From contig JADGIG010000281.1 in the NCBI GenBank assembly GCA_018985235.1, positions 1 through 10,814 of the forward strand: DNA of 10,814 nt, written 5' to 3'. The stretch comes from Sanchytrium tribonematis (lineage: Eukaryota > Sanchytriomycota > Sanchytriomycetes > Sanchytriales > Sanchytriaceae). Below the pieces are notes generated by a model that saw only the letters and a list, made by a program, of their open reading frames with translations, ran no database searches and was not told the origin of the DNA. Positions 6,597-10,814 of the stretch are shown piece by piece. Within the stretch, counting starts at the first letter, position 1, and each line of letters starts with the position of its first letter. Made by a program: the position numbers and the translations under genes.

Positions 6597-8076
6597 TTAT
6601 TTTCTTTTCTTCGACTCCACTTTTTCGGCTGAAATTTTCCAATCGGACTTTGGGATTTTTTGAATGTATGTAATATGCTGCTGGATATTTAGAAAATAGA
6701 GGACGATTCCAATAGCAACACTTGCTGCTGCAACTGTATAATACCCATCAGTTATGATTTCACATTTCCCACCAGACTTGGAACAATTTAGCGCATCTTC
6801 CGGTTTAACGCAATGACCAGTTGATAAGCCTGATTGATCAAAACATTGCTTATCTGAGAGTAGATCCACCAATTCTAAAATAAAAAACTTCGGCCAAGTT
6901 CCTCCTAGATTCGAAAATGTGTTAAGTAAAGTGGTGTATGTACCGCCAATTCTAGGATCTGCGACTTGTGAAATAAATGCACTTATGGAAATAAATTGAG
7001 AGTTGCTGAAAAAAGAAGAGGCTATTGTACATATAATAACTAAAATGAAAGTTGAGATATGCAGACTATCTCCTACTGGAATGAAATATACAAACAAAGG
7101 TATAGCAAAAGCCATGAATAATCTCCCAATGTAAGAAATGCGCCACTACATTAGAGTAAATTACAGGTTTAAGAGGTTCTTTTCCAGATGACCACTTGGC
7201 AACTACCACACCTAGAACGAGTTGTACGGGAAAGTCGATAAATACTGCGAGAGCCAAGTCTTCCTGCTTGAACCCTTTGTCCATCAACTTGAGCGCTGTA
7301 ATAGTATCTTGACAAATGAACGCAATTTTGTTTATAAGTAAAAATATAATAAATTTTTTCACATGCTCTAACTTGACGATATTAATCATTTCCTTATAAA
7401 TGTCCTTAATTGACATTTCCTCTTCTACTTTAGGTTCTTGTACAAACATCAAAGCGAAGCTGGATAATAGGTATAAAATTGAACAGCCATAAATATAGCT
7501 TCCCAAAGTAAGAACAGGACCCGTTGGAATCTGATCCGCTGAGAATATATAATAATATATAAAACCTTTACAAAATTCGTAGCTATTAAGTGCCATAAAT
7601 ATAGTAAATGATGTAAAGTAGCCAATGTTGATGCCAATCGTTTGACAAGTTGATGCGTAACTTTTGTTTTCTAGAATCGTAAGCGCCAGCGCATCAACTG
7701 CTATATCTTGGGTGGCAGCTAGAAAGATAACTGTAATCCAAAATCCTGTGAATTTGTACAAATTGAAATTCTCGTGGCCTCCAGAAATTAAATTATCAAT
7801 GTCAAAACTTATATAATACAATAAGATACCCATAATTAGTTGTATGGGAACAATCCAGGATGTTCTTCTCTTACCTTTGATATAGTAGGCGTCGACAAAT
7901 GGGCTCCAAAATAACTTTAATGAATACGGATAAGAACTCAAAGAAAATATGGCGAGATCTCCGTAAGAAAGGAATTTCTTCAGCAAGATATTAATTGTTC
8001 CGAAAACCAATCCAATTGGAATACCTTGGCATGCATATAGCAAAATCAAGAGAGTAATTGCAAATTCTTGTTTCAT
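6597..8076 (-). CDS. SLC33A1: Acetyl-CoA transporter SLC33A1 (AT-1) family, one 19-nt intron
   Basis: A multi-pass major-facilitator-type carrier that moves acetyl-CoA into the ER/Golgi lumen, where it serves protein and sugar acetylation. The CDS is complement(join(6597..7145,7165..8076)), 486 residues (human 549), starting at an ATG. About eleven to twelve hydrophobic segments are visible. Family motifs: CQGIPIGLVFGTI (16-28), SLKLFWSPFVDAYY and GKRRTSWIVPIQ (about 52-79), ATQDIAVDALAL (121-132), FICQDTITALKL (253-264), and after the intron GRLFMAF (311-317) and DPRIGGTYTTLLNTFSNLGG (367-386). The Cys pairs at the lumenal C-terminal loop (CFDQ...HCVKPEDALNC, KCEIITDGYY) match the family. 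Unspliced, exon 1 frameshifts at PLKP and stops about 30 codons later. The N-terminus of animal homologues is longer. It lies 69 bp from Tubby and 18 bp from PPIL4, all on the same strand. Confidence 0.95.
7146..7164 (-). other. 19-nt spliceosomal intron in SLC33A1
   Basis: The - strand sequence is GTAATTTACTCTAATGTAG, phase 0: AAA CCT|intron|TGG CGC. Splicing joins GKEPLKP to WRISYIGRLFMAF, recreating the conserved family pattern PLxPW...xxRL. TACTCTAAT near the 3' end is a branch-site candidate, only 4-5 nt before the end. Alternative GT/AG pairs within 60 bp were tried; they do not restore the frame. Confidence 0.92.
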
Positions 8077-8145
8077 GTCAAATATTTATTAAATTGATGT
8101 TTAATTCTAGCCAAGTGCAATTGCGTCCGTGATCATGATCAAGAC

Positions 8146-8964
8146 TTATTCACAAGCCAATTTACTTTCAAAGCTGGTTAGAGCAATACCAAAGGCTTGA
8201 ACAATGGTGACCGGATACCTGCAATCCAAGGTAAATCGGTCAGTAGATATTCTTCCAAATTGAAGCATAATGTAGTCTAGATCTTGATCCGGAGTGATCT
8301 GAAAGTTTTTTACAGACGCCACTGTAACTCTACCATTAAAATTTAGAACGTAAGAATTTGTTTCTTCATTCCAAAGCGGAGTTTTATTTTGCAAGACTAC
8401 CACATCCTTTGATCCACTTTTGTAGGCATCGTGTAAAGTCGATTCGATATTCAGCCTTTCTCCAGATCTTTTAAGGCTTGGTAAAATTATAGTCATGCAT
8501 CTTGGGCCCTTGAATCCTAATATGTTTGGCCTGTAAAGTACACAAGCAATTTCTACCCCATTATCATCTTCCACAGTAAAAACAGTTCCTAAAAAATTAC
8601 AGGAAACCTTTCCCAAAAATTTATCGGCTTTTGAATCAGAATAAATTTCGTATGTTTGAGAACCAAATTTTTTCTTTGCAAAAAGCAAATACAATTCCTC
8701 GGTTCTTTCCAAAAATAAATTATAAGACGGCAAGCTGCCCTCTTTATTTCTTATAACTTTCATTAATATATGCTCGCGAAGTGGGATTGGGACTTTGCAA
8801 AACAAATCATCATTTGCGTATCTAGGAATGAATGGATCGAATGTAATATTCTCATCGCTTTCAGAGTCTAATAATTCTTGAGTAGGAACATTCTGTAAAT
8901 CTGTGGCTGGAGACTCTATCGGTGATATTTGCGCTTGCAGATTTTCGTCATCAGAAAGATCCAT
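8146..8964 (-). CDS. Tubby-like protein (TULP family) with complete C-terminal Tubby domain
   Basis: Tubby-like proteins bind PI(4,5)P2 at membranes; TULP3-type members link membrane cargo to IFT-A for ciliary entry. The first in-frame ATG (8964-8962) gives 272 residues. An acidic N-terminal segment (about 1-50, DLSDDENLQ...) precedes the Tubby domain (about 55-272). Diagnostic blocks: SYNLFLER (80-87), LLFAKKKFGSQTYEIY (93-108; the basic KKK cluster lies where tubby has its PI(4,5)P2-binding Lys/Arg), DKFLGKVSCNFLGTVFTVED (114-133), LGFKGPRCMTIILP (149-162), LQNKTPLWNEETNSYVLNF (191-209), GRVTVASVKNFQ (211-222), IMLQFGR (232-238) and the invariant end FESKLACE (265-272). The TULP3 IFT-A-binding helix cannot be confirmed by eye. 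Tubby genes are lost in most non-flagellated fungi, so presence with IFT54 is coherent. Same strand as SLC33A1 and TMEM33. Confidence 0.95.
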   Translation of the reverse strand: MDLSDDENLQAQISPIESPATDLQNVPTQELLDSESDENITFDPFIPRYANDDLFCKVPIPLREHILMKVIRNKEGSLPSYNLFLERTEELYLLFAKKKFGSQTYEIYSDSKADKFLGKVSCNFLGTVFTVEDDNGVEIACVLYRPNILGFKGPRCMTIILPSLKRSGERLNIESTLHDAYKSGSKDVVVLQNKTPLWNEETNSYVLNFNGRVTVASVKNFQITPDQDLDYIMLQFGRISTDRFTLDCRYPVTIVQAFGIALTSFESKLACE

Positions 8965-9023
8965 AAATTTAGTTGTTTTATAGAATCTCCTGTTGACCAA
9001 TGTTTGAAATTTAATATTATTTA

Positions 9024-9690
9024 TTAGGCAGCTTTACTTTCAGCAGGAGCCATCTGTGAAAACACATTGCTGATTTTCAAATACGTGGGAAGAATAGCAG
9101 GATATTTTTCAAAAAATTTGACGAATTGTGCATGGAGCACAGAAAATGACTGTCTAGTTAAAGACGAATTTTGGTACTTTCTTCTAATGAAAATGACATA
9201 TCCCACAAAAAAGAAAAAAGAAATTTTAAACATCAAAAATTGTATGAATAACTGAAATCCTATTCCAATAATTTCCCATAATCTAAATAAGTTGAAGTTA
9301 CGAGACATATCGAAGTACCGTGTCCTGATTTTTAACCATGTTATCTAAAGGCGCCTTGATTTGCGTCATATGAGGATAGACTTGCCCGATAATAGTTCCA
9401 CTCACATAAGTGCAAGAATGAAGCAACGAATAGGCAGATAGTGGAATTAGTACCGGCCAAAATGGCTCGTATATGAAGCATGTGATACAAAGTAGCAGAT
9501 AATCTAGATTAACAGCTTGTAAAGGTGGGTAAAGCAATGTGATGCCGTAACTAACGCAACTTAGAAACAGGGCTTGGTAGTATGAATTCCATCCAAAGAT
9601 CAAGTACCCGATTGAAAATATGACTGTTCCGATGTGCCCAATAAACCATGCGAAATTCGTAGTTTTCATGATGTCAAATAGAGTTGTCAT
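9024..9690 (-). CDS. TMEM33: TMEM33/Pom33 family ER and nuclear-pore membrane protein, one 19-nt intron
   Basis: TMEM33/Pom33/Per33/Tts1 proteins are multi-pass membrane proteins of the ER and nuclear envelope, involved in ER tubule shape and nuclear-pore distribution. The CDS is complement(join(9024..9282,9302..9690)), 215 residues (human 247), starting at an ATG. Hydrophobic segments lie at about 12-32, 36-55, 64-84, 86-106 and 133-158. Family-like blocks are PFWPVLIPLSAYSLLHSCTYV, then NQDTVLRYVS|LWEIIGIGFQLF across the splice (compare human NQQNILKFIACNEIFLMPA), then RRKYQNSSLTRQSFSVLHAQ and a C-terminal helix ending FSQMAPAESKAA. Unspliced, exon 1 meets TAA directly after TCG. The gene diverges from mitochondrial ProRS with only 48 bp between start codons. 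Confidence 0.88.
9283..9301 (-). other. 19-nt spliceosomal intron in TMEM33
   Basis: The - strand sequence is GTAACTTCAACTTATTTAG, phase 2: GTC TC|intron|A TTA TGG, giving V-S-L-W. It begins with the same seven bases GTAACTT as the IFT54 intron and ends TTATTTAG like the Ubp8 intron. TTCAAC (intron positions 6-11) is a branch-site candidate. Retention gives an immediate TAA. Confidence 0.88.
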
Positions 9691-9738
9691 TTTTGTTTCA
9701 AGGGAATTCTTGTTTATTAAAAGGAGTCACTGAAGTAA
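9691..9738. promoter_or_regulatory. 48-bp divergent spacer shared by TMEM33 and mitochondrial ProRS
   Basis: Only 48 bp separate the two divergent ATGs, so both leaders and core promoters must be extremely short or extend into the opposite gene. No TATA box or other element can be named with confidence. Confidence 0.45.
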
Positions 9739-10814
9739 ATGGTGCGCATATTGCCTTTTTCTAAACTAGTAGGTCCCAGTAAACTGAAGGAAAAGGATAG
9801 ATTAACAAAGTTCGGATTGATCTCACAATATTCAGCTGGGTATTATAATTACCTTCCACTAGGGCAGATGTTGATTGAAAATATTTCAAAACTCATTCAT
9901 CGCGAACTGCGAAAGGTTGGTGGAATGGAGGTTATCCTGCCTGCTGTATCAAAACTTGATAAATGGCGTCAATCAAATCGAGAAGTATTATTCAACAAAG
10001 AGTTTTTATCGATTAATGATGAGTACATATTGGCACCAACCTCCGAAGAAGATATTGCGAGCTTGCTTAATTATAATTTGTCGCCTGTTGATCTACCGCT
10101 ATATTATTATCAAATGCAATGGAAATTCCGCAATGAAAAACGTCCAAGGAAGGAACTTTTAAGAACTAGACAGTTTTTAATGAACGATCTTTACTCATTT
10201 GATAAGTGCATAGAGGATGCCAAAATATCGTATAAAATTATCGGAAAAGCATATCATAATATTTTTCGCTCTTTAGAAATTGATTACCATATTTCTCAAG
10301 CTAATCCAGACGACATGAAAGGACTATTGAGTCATGAATATCTCATTTCCAATGAACTTGGGGAATCGGAATTCGTATCGAAAGGCGCTGAAAAAGTCAA
10401 TGCAATCGAGATTGCTCACACCTTTTTGTTGGGAGACCATTTTACCAAGATTTTTTCATCAAAAGTATTGGGTAAAGATATGATCATGGGGTGCTACGGT
10501 ATAGGTGTGTCAAGACTTGCTTCTGTTCTAGGTTTGAATTCTCGTTTTTTTCCAAAATCAGTTAGCCCTCTCGATTATGTTATCATTGATTTGGTAAACG
10601 GCATACCAGATTGCTTGAGTATAATTAAAAAATCCTTTAACATGGACAAAGATTTTACTATCGGACTCATACAAGGCACAAAACAGATTCAAAAGAGCAT
10701 TGAGCTGGTTCAAGCATGCGGAATCAAGGACGTGCTCGTCGTTGGGAAAAGATTCAAATCTTTCGGTGAAATTGAGCACATTTCTGGAGACAAACGAATG
10801 ATGGTATGTTGTAA
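9739..10814 (+). CDS. PARS2: Bacterial-type prolyl-tRNA synthetase, probably mitochondrial (3' end cut by window)
   Basis: A class II aminoacyl-tRNA synthetase that charges tRNA-Pro for mitochondrial translation. The frame is open from the ATG at 9739 to the window end (358 codons); human PARS2 is 475 residues with a longer N-terminus, so little is missing. A short basic leader (MVRILPFSKLVGPSKLKEK) fits organelle import. Motif 1 lies around YNYLPLGQ...RELRKVGGMEVILPAV (about 39-76), with LAPTSEED near 101-108. Motif 2 is MQWKFRNEKRPRKELLRTRQ and FLMNDLYSFD (about 127-156). Motif 3 is GCYGIGVSRLAS (about 252-263). The anticodon-binding domain follows (DYVIIDLV...VVGKRF). The bacterial editing insertion between motifs 2 and 3 is missing, as in mitochondrial enzymes. 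The reading frame may end in a splice donor: GTATGTTGTAA are the last visible bases. Confidence 0.93.
   Translation, partial: MVRILPFSKLVGPSKLKEKDRLTKFGLISQYSAGYYNYLPLGQMLIENISKLIHRELRKVGGMEVILPAVSKLDKWRQSNREVLFNKEFLSINDEYILAPTSEEDIASLLNYNLSPVDLPLYYYQMQWKFRNEKRPRKELLRTRQFLMNDLYSFDKCIEDAKISYKIIGKAYHNIFRSLEIDYHISQANPDDMKGLLSHEYLISNELGESEFVSKGAEKVNAIEIAHTFLLGDHFTKIFSSKVLGKDMIMGCYGIGVSRLASVLGLNSRFFPKSVSPLDYVIIDLVNGIPDCLSIIKKSFNMDKDFTIGLIQGTKQIQKSIELVQACGIKDVLVVGKRFKSFGEIEHISGDKRMMVCC

Noticed and set aside
7066-7165. SLC33A1 as a frameshifted pseudogene
   Set aside because: A 19-nt GT...AG removal restores the conserved PLKPW...GRL region exactly; three other genes show the same pattern, so random damage or sequencing error is unlikely.
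8965-9000. TTG start for Tubby at 9000
   Set aside because: Non-ATG start; the ATG at 8964 precedes the acidic N-terminal segment and leaves the Tubby domain whole.
9875-10162. Short + strand frame inside ProRS and the - strand frame at 10558-10779
   Set aside because: Shadows of the uninterrupted ProRS frame from 9739 to the window end, which carries all class II motifs.
1-10814. Ciliate-type genetic code (because of the tiny introns)
   Set aside because: All family-matched proteins end at TAA or TGA in the expected place and Gln/Trp use normal codons; no in-frame reassigned stop is needed.
1-10814. Prokaryotic or viral origin of the window
   Set aside because: Gene content (SAGA protease, IFT54, Tubby, PPIL4, TMEM33) and introns are eukaryotic; the only bacterial-type gene, ProRS, is a normal mitochondrial enzyme.

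Overview
The window is nuclear DNA from a very gene-dense, AT-rich microbial or miniaturised eukaryote that is ciliated (flagellated) and has mitochondria. It carries about ten complete protein genes plus two cut off by the window edges. The eukaryotic products are a SAGA-type ubiquitin protease (Ubp8/USP22), a probable kinetochore Spc24, PDCD5, the ciliary transport protein IFT54, the ribosome biogenesis enzyme Emg1/Nep1, a cyclophilin-RRM spliceosome-associated protein (PPIL4), an acetyl-CoA transporter (SLC33A1), a Tubby-domain protein, the ER/nuclear-pore membrane protein TMEM33/Pom33 and a bacterial-type (mitochondrial) prolyl-tRNA synthetase. The standard genetic code is used, with TAA and TGA as stops. 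The mixture fits a flagellated opisthokont with a reduced genome (for example near the rozellid/aphelid base of Fungi, or a miniaturised animal), but the lineage cannot be fixed from this sequence alone.

The main result is that four genes (Ubp8, IFT54, SLC33A1, TMEM33) appear broken into two overlapping or adjacent frames. Each is restored to a full family-length protein by removing one GT...AG segment of only 19 or 20 nt. Three of the four junctions are anchored by conserved residues across the splice, such as the catalytic GHY box of Ubp8. None of the four segments is a multiple of three. These look like ultra-short spliceosomal introns, in the size class known from chlorarachniophyte nucleomorphs (18-21 nt) and near that of some ciliates, but here in a genome with cilium genes and the standard code. 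Their 5' splice sites are also unusual: the exon side is TC or CT rather than AG, and none has G at +5.

Layout: the 3' end of an unknown + strand gene (1-90) abuts convergent Ubp8 (93-1561, -). A 161 bp divergent spacer leads to a + strand run of Spc24-like (1723-2202), PDCD5 (2281-2631) and IFT54 (2688-4096). IFT54 meets Emg1 (4103-4750, -) tail to tail with 6 bp between. Upstream of Emg1 on the same strand is a small helix-turn-helix protein (4860-5159, -), diverging from a COA8-like mitochondrial protein (5176-5583, +). A - strand run follows: PPIL4 (5598-6578), SLC33A1 (6597-8076), Tubby (8146-8964) and TMEM33 (9024-9690). TMEM33 diverges across 48 bp from mitochondrial ProRS (9739 to the window end, +). 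The intergenic gaps measured between coding ends are 2-161 bp, so untranslated regions and promoters must overlap neighbouring genes.

The genes are not an operon or pathway. They form a housekeeping neighbourhood, with IFT54 and Tubby both pointing to intraflagellar transport, and COA8 and ProRS both pointing to a respiring, translating mitochondrion. No RNA genes, CRISPR arrays, intact transposons or origins were seen.
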